Assembly: GCA_038891515.1 (NCBI GenBank)
Contig: JAWAEB010000015.1
Span: forward strand, 1-27,780
Origin: HRBIN01 sp038891515
GTDB lineage: Archaea; Thermoproteota; Nitrososphaeria_A; Caldarchaeales; Caldarchaeaceae
Direction of reading: 5' to 3'
Length of the DNA stretch: 27,780 nucleotides
The position numbers and the translations under genes were made by a program. Positions 1 to 7,181 of the stretch are shown one piece after another. The notes below the pieces were generated by a model, which ran no database searches, was not told the origin of the DNA, and was given only the letters and a program-made list of their open reading frames with translations. Position 1 is the stretch's first letter, and each line of letters begins with the position of its first letter.

Positions 1-247
1 GCAGCCCACAGATAGGCCCTCCTGACGAGATTACAGATCACTGCTCCGTCTACGGCTATCGGTCCACGCCCACTATAGATGAGAAGACCTCACCAGCCCT
101 ATGGAACCAATCCCTGACAGACCCATGGCTGACATGAAATCCTAGCTATCCCAGCATCCCAGCCACCCCCCTCAGGCTGAGCCCCTCCACATAGAGCCTG
201 ACGCCGAGAGCCCTCACCCACGGAGGAGTCCTGAGACGGGGAAAGAC
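1..247 (-). pseudogene. Remnant of an IS-type DDE transposase (left edge)
   Basis: No open frame survives, but the minus strand still reads as the N-terminal half of an archaeal DDE transposase of the IS6-like type. From about 232 downwards it gives TPPWVRALGVRLYVEGLSL, then RGVAGMLG, a stop codon at 146-148, and in the same frame LGFHVSHGSVRDWFHRAGEV, a helix-turn-helix region. Near position 60 the reading shifts by one base and continues as GPIAVDGAVICNL and then RRAYLWA up to the edge of the window. The IAVD stretch matches the first catalytic Asp of the DDE triad, which is normally followed by ET and here by GA. One stop plus one frameshift make it dead. It directly abuts the truncated MFS gene. 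The family call rests on remembered motifs, so the exact IS family is uncertain. Confidence 0.6.
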
Positions 248-1004
248 ATTTCTATCACCGAAGAAACCTATAAGACGGCCTAGGCCGACCCCGATAATAA
301 TCACCCCCAACGAAGGGGAAGGCCCAGGCCATAGACCTTAAGTTGACAGTCCCGATTCAAGTAGGGCTAGGCATATTATTGCGGGTGAGGTTTTAAGCAG
401 TTCCCGACTGGCTAGGGCGGGGAGGTGCCCTCTTGACCGCTGTCGCACATAACCGCCGCCTCTAAGGACGACCGCCAACGCAGCTAGTATGGCTAGAGAA
501 TTTGACGAGAGGATATGGAAGGGATATCTCCAATCTGATGCGATTGTGAGGAGAGTTGAGGTGAGAATAGGCCCAACAAATAGCCCAAGCCCGAAGGCTG
601 CAACAACTAGGCCGGAACCAAGCCCTCCCAGCTCCCTGAGGAGTGTCTTCATGACACCGTAAGATGAGGTAGACCAGAAGGCATATCCCACACCTGCTAG
701 GATGGCTGGAAGCAGTATTCCGAGGAAGCTGTTGGATAGCGCTATTAGGGTGTTGGCGGCCACACAACTGCCACCCCCAGCATGAGCGCCCGGCCATGCC
801 CCATAATATCTGTGTCCCCGCGGCTAAGCTGAAGGCGTCGAGACCAATGCCCCAGACCGTTGGAATGAGTCCAGCCGACTCGACTGGAAGTTGGAGGGAT
901 TCAATGATTTGAGCTAGAGCCACGGACAGGCCGACCCCACTCCATGAGTAGACCGTGTAGGCTGTTAGGACGAGGGTTGAGGCGGCTATTCCTCGCGCGG
1001 TCAA
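248..1004 (-). pseudogene. Decayed MFS transporter
   Basis: The minus strand encodes an MFS permease broken into several frames. It begins at a TTG at 1004 that overlaps the stop codon of the ATPase subunit I gene (TTGA). The first frame gives helix 1 and a helix-2 signature (GLIPTVWGIGLDAFSLAAG). A one-base shift in a G run near 817 is needed to continue as GHGRALMLGVAVV, and a further shift near 765 (a TG duplication would explain it) to continue as AANTLIALSNSFLGILLPAI and the rest of the N-terminal half. A TAA at 338-340 then interrupts the frame, which resumes with VIIIGVGLGRLIGFFGDRN, like a loop of the C-terminal half. At about 247 the similarity ends and transposase-like sequence begins, so the last helices are missing. 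Substrate unknown. Confidence 0.7.
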
Positions 1005-3037
1005 TCACCGAACTTAATCTTGGCGAAAGGTGTTTCGTTGTTTATACTCCTGAAGGGCTCTCCTGTCCCCTCGTAGAACTTGCTGAAGAACTCGTATATG
1101 TGAAGCCTCATGCTCTGTATGAAGACCATCATGCCCTCGAGTAGGATTATCCCTATATTGCCTATCACCATTAATGGCAGTGAGACAACCCCTAGGGCCT
1201 CCCATGCTGAGTTGAGTAGCACGAGGAGGGCTGTGTGCACTATCAGGAGTATCGTCAGCCTAGAATATGATATGGTGTTGGAGAGAAAGTGGATGATGTT
1301 CTCGAGGACTTCGAGAAGGCCTTGTCCGACTGAGGCGATAACCGAAACACTGTGACCCAGACCGGCTAGGCCGGCGACGAGCCTACCGATCATGAGGACT
1401 ACTATGCTGGCCACCGCTCCGTAGACACCTATTGAGCCCACTAGGTTGGTGGGTAGTCCTATGAGTGGAGCGGTGGATGTGCTTGTAAGTATTGAGGAGA
1501 TGTCCCCACCCGCTCCGAAAAATGCGAAACCGAATAGGATTCCAAAGATATACATGGTTAGGGTGGGTAGCTTGACAAAGAGGGCCTCGGACCACTCCCT
1601 CTCTCTCGCCAGCTTGACTATTCCTAGGATGTAGCCCGTGATGATGTGTAAAACTCCGAGGAAGATGGTGAATATTAAGAGTCTCTGAACCTCGGATATT
1701 ACGAACCCCTTGGCTCCATCGTGCTCCTCCACCAAGTGTATGAGCTGGGGTGAGTATACCGCCTCGCCTACCTTGAATCCGAAAGCTTCTCCTATGAGGA
1801 ACCCTGTTATGGTGGATGCTGTTCCCAAAGTGGCTAGGATGACAGCCCATTTTCTAAGATCACCCCTCACTCTCTTGAGCATAAAGAGGGAGAAGGCTAG
1901 GATGACCGCGCCCTGACCCATGTCGGCGAACATTATGCCGTAGAAGATGGAGAAGAAGAAGGCAACGTATGGTGTGGGATCGACCTCGGTGGCTCGTGGT
2001 GCTCCTTGGATGAGTGTTATCTTCTCAAATGCTGCTGAGATGCCCCTATTTCTCATAAGGGCTGGCCTGTCCACACCATGGTGACGCCCCTCCGGAGTAC
2101 TTAGATAGACTGGGTATTGATGTCTGAAGGTTTCTAGAAATGTTTTTTCCTTCTCAGCCGGTATATATCCCCTTATTACCGTGAATAGCTTGAGCCCGCC
2201 CCCACCGATCCTATGTAGGGCCTGGCGGACAATCTCATAGCTGTCACGTAGGGCCACCAGCATACCGCCTTGGCTCTCCCTCACCTCTTCCAGCATCTTC
2301 TCAACCTCCGTCAGCCTTCTTCTCAGCCCTTCAACCCTTTCAACGAGCATCTTGTAAGCCTCGCCTGGTATCTGGGGCAGGTCCTCAGGTATGGTGAGCA
2401 TCTTCAAACCAAGGCTTTTCAACACTCTGTCCACACCCTCACCCGCCCCCTTCTCAGCCACCACCAGCATCAAGATATTGGACCTGGAAAGAGGTGACTC
2501 CACTATTGCCACATCTGGGATGGCCCCCCTAGCCTCAGCCATTTCAGACGCAGTTACAACTCCGAGAAAAACATAGAATCTTCTGAGGCTTCGCAATAGG
2601 GAGATGTCAAACCTCATCCCCGAAAGCAACTGTAATGCATCCCTAATGTTGGATAGCTCGTTGATCTTCTCCTCGAGGGATTTCTTCTCCTGTAGCAGAT
2701 GCTCACACTTCTCCTTCAAAGGACCGAGCTGACCGTCCAGCCTATCCAGAAGACCCCTTACATCATGTGCTGTAAACGTCTCCTGAACAGGTGGATTCTT
2801 GCCGAAAAGCTGATCCATCACACCCACCTGATCCTTAACTCCTAGCTCCTGTATCAGAACCTGGGTGTTCACAGCCCCGATTTCAGCCCTATGCTCTAGC
2901 TGGTGAAGTGTGGGGTCTTTGGAGCCGTTTCCAGGGGTTGCGTGAAAGTCGCCGAAGATGAAAAGCTCTTTCAAGACGGACTCCGCCTTATGCCTGGGTG
3001 CTATGAGCGCGACATCTAGGACCGGGGAGAGCCCCAA
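1001..3037 (-). CDS. atpI: V/A-type ATP synthase subunit I (subunit a)
   Basis: Membrane stator subunit of the archaeal A-type ATP synthase, which carries the proton half-channels next to the c-ring. The N-terminal half is soluble with two coiled-coil stretches (QLGPLKEKCEHLLQEKKSLE, and later a Glu/Arg-rich one). The C-terminal half has about seven or eight membrane helices, with the hallmark FADMGQGA loop after the first and SNTISYSRL near the end, which holds the Arg that is essential for proton transfer in V-ATPases. The frame is open back to an ATG at 3109, but the 24 extra residues are unlike the family. A TTG at 3037 starts at LSPVLDVALIAP, the usual beginning, and has a TATA-like element at 3068-3075. 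The other ATPase subunits are not in this window. The decayed MFS gene overlaps its stop codon. Confidence 0.92.
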   Translation of the reverse strand: MGLSPVLDVALIAPRHKAESVLKELFIFGDFHATPGNGSKDPTLHQLEHRAEIGAVNTQVLIQELGVKDQVGVMDQLFGKNPPVQETFTAHDVRGLLDRLDGQLGPLKEKCEHLLQEKKSLEEKINELSNIRDALQLLSGMRFDISLLRSLRRFYVFLGVVTASEMAEARGAIPDVAIVESPLSRSNILMLVVAEKGAGEGVDRVLKSLGLKMLTIPEDLPQIPGEAYKMLVERVEGLRRRLTEVEKMLEEVRESQGGMLVALRDSYEIVRQALHRIGGGGLKLFTVIRGYIPAEKEKTFLETFRHQYPVYLSTPEGRHHGVDRPALMRNRGISAAFEKITLIQGAPRATEVDPTPYVAFFFSIFYGIMFADMGQGAVILAFSLFMLKRVRGDLRKWAVILATLGTASTITGFLIGEAFGFKVGEAVYSPQLIHLVEEHDGAKGFVISEVQRLLIFTIFLGVLHIITGYILGIVKLAREREWSEALFVKLPTLTMYIFGILFGFAFFGAGGDISSILTSTSTAPLIGLPTNLVGSIGVYGAVASIVVLMIGRLVAGLAGLGHSVSVIASVGQGLLEVLENIIHFLSNTISYSRLTILLIVHTALLVLLNSAWEALGVVSLPLMVIGNIGIILLEGMMVFIQSMRLHIYEFFSKFYEGTGEPFRSINNETPFAKIKFGD

Positions 3038-3067
3038 ATTGTCTCGTCTCCCGTCTCCCAAGTCAGC

Positions 3068-3075
3068 ATTTAAAT
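3068..3075 (-). promoter_or_regulatory. TATA box for ATPase subunit I
   Basis: ATTTAAAT lies inside the open frame upstream of the TTG at 3037. Its centre predicts a transcription start near 3045, after the ATG at 3109, which supports the shorter protein. Confidence 0.4.
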
Positions 3076-3153
3076 CTGAACATCTCCAGCCCAGCTTGGC
3101 ATCATCCATTTATTCCCCAATTACTTCTTGTTCCCCGTCCTCCGGTGGTTGTG

Positions 3154-3399
3154 ATGAGCACCGAATCGGTCGAGCTAGGTCTCCTCATCCTTGCGGTGAT
3201 TTTTGCAATCATAGCCATAGAGCAGTCTAGGCTAATCCGCTCTGTGATGGGCCTACTCGGCCTGACCGCAGTCTTGGGAGTGATTTTCTTCATACTGGGA
3301 GCCTATCAGGTGGCCATAATGCAGCTCCTAGTATACGCGGGCGGCATCATAGCGCTCTTCCTATTCGTGATACTCCTCACTAGGGGTGTGGAGGAATGA
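3154..3399 (+). CDS. nuoJ: NADH-quinone oxidoreductase subunit J, N-terminal half
   Basis: An 81-residue membrane protein with three helices that matches the N-terminal half of NuoJ of respiratory complex I; the segment QVAIMQLLVYAGGIIALFLF is the NuoJ signature. Complete bacterial NuoJ is about twice as long, and the missing half is encoded by the next gene, which overlaps by 4 bp (ATGA). The ATG at 3154 was chosen because GGTGG lies five bases upstream; the frame is open to a GTG at 3145. It opens a three-gene operon with the second J half and a NuoK-like protein. The subunits probably form part of the proton-translocating arm of a complex I-like enzyme whose other genes lie elsewhere. Confidence 0.85.
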   Translation: MSTESVELGLLILAVIFAIIAIEQSRLIRSVMGLLGLTAVLGVIFFILGAYQVAIMQLLVYAGGIIALFLFVILLTRGVEE

Positions 3400-3656
3400 G
3401 GCTGGCCGAGGTTTTGGGAGGAGCTGCAGCCCTAATTCTTGCCGGCATAATGTTTTCAGCCTTGGCCGGAGAGCCGCCCGCATATAGGTTCTGGGGTGAT
3501 GGACTCCTGAGGCTTGTGAGACCAGATTTCAATACGTTGAGTCGGGAGATAGGCAACTATATATATGGCGGCCTATTCCCCGCCTTCATCGCCTTCGGCC
3601 TAGTCCTCCTAACGCTTGCATTGGGGATTTCAGCCCTGCTGAGGAGAGGTGGGTAG
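3396..3656 (+). CDS. NuoJ C-terminal half-like membrane subunit
   Basis: An 86-residue protein with one helix near the N-terminus (residues 5-24), a loop of about 35 residues, and a C-terminal helix (FPAFIAFGLVLLTLALGISA). Length, topology and position directly after the NuoJ N-terminal half suggest it supplies the fourth and fifth helices of NuoJ. Sequence similarity alone is weak, so position carries most of the assignment. It overlaps its upstream neighbour by 4 bp and the next gene by 8 bp, so the three are probably translationally coupled. Confidence 0.65.
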   Translation: MRLAEVLGGAAALILAGIMFSALAGEPPAYRFWGDGLLRLVRPDFNTLSREIGNYIYGGLFPAFIAFGLVLLTLALGISALLRRGG

Positions 3657-3972
3657 GGTGGCCCTCTCCATAATATACTACGTCCTCTTCTCAGCCCTCC
3701 TATTCGTGCTGGGGGTCTTCTGCCTAGCCACTAGGAGGAGCCTCATCAAGCAGATTATCGGTCTGGAGATACTTGTCAACGCAGCCCACCTCAACTTCGT
3801 TGCTCTGGCCACCGGCTCGGGTAGGGGGGTTGACCCCTATGCGCAGACCTTCATCCTAATCTCGCTGGGCGTGGGGGCGGCAGTAGTGGCTCTAGCACTA
3901 CTCCTCTCTGTGCAGGTCTATAGGACGTATAGGACCACTGATGTGGCTAAGCTGAAGAGACTCCGGCGTTGA
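3649..3972 (+). CDS. nuoK: NADH-quinone oxidoreductase subunit K (NuoK/MrpC type)
   Basis: A 107-residue protein with three membrane helices of the NuoK/MrpC superfamily, part of the ion-pumping arm of complex I and related antiporters. The second helix has the conserved Glu (E40 in IIGLEILVNAAHLNF), equivalent to E36 of E. coli NuoK. The second membrane Glu of bacterial NuoK (E72) is missing: the third helix reads LISLGVGAAVVALALLL, and the motif before it (DPYAQTF) is closer to MrpC-like antiporter subunits. The GTG start at 3649 overlaps the upstream gene by 8 bp; a GTG at 3658 is also possible. The basic tail is short. It ends next to a convergent gene. Confidence 0.85.
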   Translation: MGRVALSIIYYVLFSALLFVLGVFCLATRRSLIKQIIGLEILVNAAHLNFVALATGSGRGVDPYAQTFILISLGVGAAVVALALLLSVQVYRTYRTTDVAKLKRLRR

Positions 3973-4647
3973 CTATCTCACGGCTATCTCCAAGAAATAG
4001 TAGCGGGCCACTAGACTCTCTCCGGCATCCCCCATCTCCTTAGGCACATACTTAACCACCCAAACAGATAAACTGCCATACTCTATCTGTGGTTGGCTGG
4101 GTATCCCATATATGTTGGGAAGCATCTCCCAGCTCTTGATCCTCACCATACCCTCAGAGTCTATGGCCACCTCGGTGAGGGTTGCGTTGGATCCGAATGG
4201 TGCGGGGGTGTTGGGTATGTTTTTGGCCGATGCAAATCTAACCTGAATGAGGGAGCCGGGCATGATGCTGAACCTCCTCCCCTCAGGAGATTCAAGGACA
4301 ATGGTGTGGATGTTCTCCTCGCCGAACCTCCAGAAGACTGCGAAGCTATACTTGTAAACCCCAGGCTCAGCGGGTAGCTTGACATAGTAGATGGCTGAGG
4401 ATGTGGAGCCGGGGACAAGCTCTTCCATGAGGGAGGCGATCTGGTCCGGTATCATGGGCTTGACGATGGTATGAGTCTCACCTAGCCCGACGGTAGCGGT
4501 CAGGATAAGGGTGGTGGCCGATGTCACCGTGACTGTGTTGAATGTTGTCTGCGTTACTGTTTCTGTTCTCCCTAGATTCAGGGCCACAACCCCGACAGCA
4601 CCTAGTACAAGCATGACCAATATGAGCACAGCAATGGATGTCCTCAC
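3973..4647 (-). CDS. Membrane-anchored extracytoplasmic protein, unknown function
   Basis: A 224-residue protein. Residues 3-24 form one hydrophobic helix (IAVLILVMLVLGAVGVVAL) that acts as a signal anchor or signal peptide. A Thr/Val-rich stretch (about 29-60) follows, typical of linkers in archaeal surface proteins, and then a domain of about 160 residues rich in predicted strands. I see no catalytic motif and recognise no family. It overlaps the upstream metallophosphoesterase gene by 4 bp (ATGA), so the two are translated from one mRNA and may act together, although one is predicted outside the membrane and the other inside. It ends one base after the convergent nuoK. Confidence 0.75.
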   Translation of the reverse strand: MRTSIAVLILVMLVLGAVGVVALNLGRTETVTQTTFNTVTVTSATTLILTATVGLGETHTIVKPMIPDQIASLMEELVPGSTSSAIYYVKLPAEPGVYKYSFAVFWRFGEENIHTIVLESPEGRRFSIMPGSLIQVRFASAKNIPNTPAPFGSNATLTEVAIDSEGMVRIKSWEMLPNIYGIPSQPQIEYGSLSVWVVKYVPKEMGDAGESLVARYYFLEIAVR

Positions 4648-5408
4648 CTAGGTGCCACCTCGAACTCCCCCAGCTTATTGGTCTGGCCGGATGGGATGCT
4701 GACCTCGGATACGATAACTCTGTTATCGGATGTAACGTCTATGAGGTTGAAGCTGTTTCCCAGCCTACCCCTCGTCCTAGCTGAGGAGACTGTCCCAGCG
4801 TTCACCAGTATGGTGTTTCCCACCTTGACCGCATGCCGTACATGCCTATGCCCCATTAAGACCATATCCACACCTAGGTCAAGTATAGCCTTGAGCGCAT
4901 CGCCTGCATCCTCTAAAATATCCTTTTCACGCCCAGAATATGGCACCGGGATTAGATGGTGGTGGAAGACAACCACCTTGAAAACCCTGTTGGGAAGGCT
5001 TCGGAGGGAGTTGCGGAGGGTTTGCTGTCTTCCACGCCCAAGTCTGCCGTTGTCGCTGTCAGGTATTCCGCTGTCGAGAATCATGAAGACAGCGTTACCC
5101 ACGTTGGTGAGGTAGTCCACCTTCCCAACAATCTCTCTGAAGAGCGAGTCACCGTAGTTCCTCTCATCATGGTTACCCGGTGCGACTATAACCTCATGCC
5201 TGATCTCATGAAGCTTCTCAACAGCCATCTCATAGTCAGCCAGTATGCCGTTGTCGGTGAGGTCTCCAGAGTGGACAACTATGTCTGGAGTGGGGTCCAG
5301 TGTATTGAGGAGGTAGATACATTTGTCCAGCGCCTCCGCCACATACATCCCGAACTTGGTGATATGTGTGTCCGAGATATGTGCAATCCTGATAAGGGTA
5401 TCAGTCAT
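4644..5408 (-). CDS. Calcineurin-like metallophosphoesterase
   Basis: A 254-residue protein with the complete set of metal-binding motifs of the family: ISDTH near the N-terminus, HSGDLTDNG, APGNHDE, FHHHL and MGHRHVRH, followed by VNAGT. These residues bind two divalent metals and cleave phosphomono- or phosphodiesters; the substrate cannot be read from sequence. There is no signal peptide, so it is probably cytoplasmic. The frame extends to an ATG at 5420, but the shared TATA element at 5434-5442 predicts a transcription start near 5412, so the ATG at 5408 was chosen. It is the first gene of a two-gene operon with the anchored protein downstream. Confidence 0.88.
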   Translation of the reverse strand: MTDTLIRIAHISDTHITKFGMYVAEALDKCIYLLNTLDPTPDIVVHSGDLTDNGILADYEMAVEKLHEIRHEVIVAPGNHDERNYGDSLFREIVGKVDYLTNVGNAVFMILDSGIPDSDNGRLGRGRQQTLRNSLRSLPNRVFKVVVFHHHLIPVPYSGREKDILEDAGDALKAILDLGVDMVLMGHRHVRHAVKVGNTILVNAGTVSSARTRGRLGNSFNLIDVTSDNRVIVSEVSIPSGQTNKLGEFEVAPR

Positions 5409-5433
5409 ACCGCCCTTCATCCCCGAAAACTTA

Positions 5434-5442
5434 CTTAAATAT
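5434..5442. promoter_or_regulatory. TATA element shared by two divergent genes
   Basis: CTTAAATAT lies between the metallophosphoesterase and CoA-binding genes. Its centre is 26 nt before the ATG at 5464 (plus strand) and 30 nt before the ATG at 5408 (minus strand); no other AT-rich box is present in this 55-bp gap. Confidence 0.6.
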
Positions 5443-5463
5443 CCCTAGCCGCCTCAGTCAAAC

Positions 5464-5931
5464 ATGGTTGAAAGCGATGGATTGACTGATGAGCAGCTGA
5501 GGGAGATACTTACACGCTATCGCAGGATTACCGTGGTGGGTGCATCAAGGGAGCCCTCCAAGCCAGCCCACTACGTCCCCCGCTTTCTAATGAGACAGGG
5601 TTATGAGATACTACCTGTCAACCCCTATGCAGAAGAGATACTAGGTGTCAAGGTCTACAAGACGCTTGAAGAGGTCCCCCAGCCGGTGGAGATAGTGGAT
5701 GTATTCAGGCCCAGTGAAGCGGTTCCTGAGGTGGCTAGGTCAGCCCTAAAAGTGAAGCCCAAGGTCTTCTGGATGCAGGAGGGGATCTACAGCCGTGAAG
5801 CGGCTGACCTGCTCAGGAGTAATGGAATAACCGTGGTCTGGGATAGGTGTATGATGAAGGTTCACAACAAGTTGTTCGGAACAAAGCCCATGACACCCTT
5901 GGGTGGGCCCGGCAGGACTGCTGGCAGGTAG
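5464..5931 (+). CDS. CoA-binding domain protein (succinyl-CoA synthetase alpha-like)
   Basis: A 155-residue single-domain Rossmann protein of the CoA-binding (YccU-like) family. The dinucleotide/CoA-binding turn is RITVVGASREPSKPAHYVPR at about 21-40, followed by GYEILPVNPYAEEILG and DVFRPSEAVPEVA, all typical of the family. Members resemble the N-terminal domain of succinyl-CoA synthetase alpha but lack the ligase part, and their role is not established; binding of CoA or a related nucleotide is the likely property. The mRNA appears leaderless, with a TATA box 26 nt upstream. The last 70 bp overlap the convergent HxlR-type gene, an unusually long antisense overlap. Confidence 0.88.
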   Translation: MVESDGLTDEQLREILTRYRRITVVGASREPSKPAHYVPRFLMRQGYEILPVNPYAEEILGVKVYKTLEEVPQPVEIVDVFRPSEAVPEVARSALKVKPKVFWMQEGIYSREAADLLRSNGITVVWDRCMMKVHNKLFGTKPMTPLGGPGRTAGR

Positions 5932-6473
5932 TCCCTGACGGAGGCTGTGAGAAGCCAGTAGGCAGTGAGCCTGCCTGAGTTTGTCAAGGCGTATCTAACC
6001 CTCACCGGCCTCAATGGAATAATCTCCCTGCTGACGAACCCCATCCTAACCAGCTTCCCAAGCCGCTGGGATAAAACCTTCCAGCTAAGCCCTTCCACTC
6101 TGCGCTTAATCTCGGAGGAGTATAACGGCCCACCTAGGAGGGCTCTGATTATCTCCCTCATCCACTTACACTTCAGAATCTCACCCAGTTGATTGGGTTC
6201 GACGCCACGGCGTAGCAGAGGCTCAACAGTCTCAATCAGGTTATACCCATCCCGAGTTAAGCCGTATTGGCCAGGTCCCGAGAATTGGACAAGGGAGAGC
6301 GCCGATAACCTCCTCAGCTTATCCGCCAAAACCCTGTTAGATATTGTCAAGCGTTTTGCAAGAGTGGAGAAGCTCAGAGGGCCTCCGGCGAGCTGTGAAA
6401 GTATAGGAAGGCTCCACTTACACTGGAGGACCCTATACGGCCCGCCGGTTAATACTGTCTCCCCAAGGGCCAT
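5862..6473 (-). CDS. Tandem HxlR-type winged-helix regulator
   Basis: A 203-residue protein made of two HxlR winged helix-turn-helix domains in one chain. Half 1 (about 10-85) has CKWSLPILSQLAGGPLSF, and half 2 (about 94-175) has CKWMREIIRALLGGPLYSS. Each keeps the family's N-terminal Cys (C18, C102) two residues before Trp. In HxlR regulators such as YodB and HypR the equivalent Cys senses electrophiles or disulfide stress. HxlR proteins are normally single-domain homodimers of about 110 residues, so this chain probably folds as an internal pseudo-dimer. A TATA box at 6495-6502 makes the ATG at 6473 leaderless. The protoglobin gene is divergent from it and is the likely target. Confidence 0.85.
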   Translation of the reverse strand: MALGETVLTGGPYRVLQCKWSLPILSQLAGGPLSFSTLAKRLTISNRVLADKLRRLSALSLVQFSGPGQYGLTRDGYNLIETVEPLLRRGVEPNQLGEILKCKWMREIIRALLGGPLYSSEIKRRVEGLSWKVLSQRLGKLVRMGFVSREIIPLRPVRVRYALTNSGRLTAYWLLTASVRDYLPAVLPGPPKGVMGFVPNNLL

Positions 6474-6494
6474 GGCAATCCTAGGAGCGGCACG

Positions 6495-6502
6495 AATTTA
6501 AG
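6495..6502 (-). promoter_or_regulatory. TATA box of the HxlR-type regulator
   Basis: CTTAAATT on the minus strand, centred about 25 nt upstream of the ATG at 6473. Confidence 0.6.
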
Positions 6503-6514
6503 ATTTCAGAGGTT

Positions 6515-6528
6515 ACTTTCCGGTAAGT
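6515..6528. promoter_or_regulatory. Candidate operator between regulator and protoglobin
   Basis: ACTTTCCGGTAAGT is a 14-bp palindrome with six of seven base pairs matching. It lies between the two divergent TATA boxes, 12 bp upstream of the regulator's box. A looser inverted repeat, GGTTA at 6511-6515 and TAACC at 6532-6536, flanks it with a slightly shifted centre. Winged-helix dimers bind sites of this size. Binding by the tandem HxlR protein is inference. Confidence 0.45.
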
Positions 6529-6552
6529 CCCTAACCAAAATTTCACCGATGG

Positions 6553-6560
6553 TTTAAATT
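6553..6560 (+). promoter_or_regulatory. TATA box of the protoglobin gene
   Basis: TTTAAATT centred 27-28 nt before the ATG at 6584, so the mRNA should be leaderless. Confidence 0.65.
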
Positions 6561-6583
6561 TCTCAACTTGGGAATCTTTGGCC

Positions 6584-7174
6584 ATGAGTTCCATTATACC
6601 CGGATACTCTTATGGAGACCCCAAAGTCCCCAGGGCACCCATAACCGATGAAGAGTTGGAGCTCCTTAAGAAGACCGTCATGATGACTGATGAGGATGTG
6701 AAGTATCTCAGGATGGCGGGTGAGGTGCTGCGAGACCAAGTGGAGAACATTCTAGACCTCTGGTATGGCTGGGTGGGCTCCAACCCTCACCTAGTCCATT
6801 ATTTCGGAGACAAGAAGACCGGCCAGCCCATCGGCGAGTATCTTCAGGCTGTGAGGAGACGCTTCGGCCAGTGGATTCTAGATGTCTGCAACCGCAGCTA
6901 TGACAGAACATGGCTCAACTACCAGTATGAGATTGGGTTGAGACACCACAGGAGCAAGAAGAATACAACTGATAGGGTGAATAGTGTGGAGCATATACCG
7001 CTGAGGTATATGATAGCTTTCATCTACCCCATCTCAGCCACCATCAAGCCCTTCCTCGCCAAGAAAGGTCACGGTCAGGAGGATGTGGAGAAGATGTTCA
7101 ACGCATGGTTCAAGGCAGTAACGCTCACGGTGGCCCTCTGGTCCATACCCTACGCCAAGCCCGGCGATTACTAA
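6584..7174 (+). CDS. Protoglobin
   Basis: A 196-residue single-domain haem protein of the protoglobin family, which binds O2, CO and NO and is known from Methanosarcina acetivorans and Aeropyrum pernix at almost the same length. The landmarks of the Methanosarcina protein recur with at most one residue of offset: W60-Y61 (B9, B10) in LDLWYGWVGSNP, F94 in RRRFGQWILD, C102, the proximal His at 121 in YEIGLRHHRSKKN, and F146 in RYMIAFIYPI. The haem pocket is therefore intact. The N-terminal extension that shapes the ligand tunnels is present. The TTG at 6578 is in frame, but the ATG at 6584 fits the TATA box. Nothing is fused to it, so it is not a globin-coupled sensor. Function may be NO or O2 handling; the adjacent Cys-containing regulator suggests stress control. 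Confidence 0.93.
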   Translation: MSSIIPGYSYGDPKVPRAPITDEELELLKKTVMMTDEDVKYLRMAGEVLRDQVENILDLWYGWVGSNPHLVHYFGDKKTGQPIGEYLQAVRRRFGQWILDVCNRSYDRTWLNYQYEIGLRHHRSKKNTTDRVNSVEHIPLRYMIAFIYPISATIKPFLAKKGHGQEDVEKMFNAWFKAVTLTVALWSIPYAKPGDY

Positions 7175-7181
7175 ACGAACC

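Noticed and set aside
760..820. Programmed frameshifting in the MFS gene
   Set aside because: There is more than one shift, plus an in-frame stop and a missing C-terminus, so decay explains the data better than recoding.
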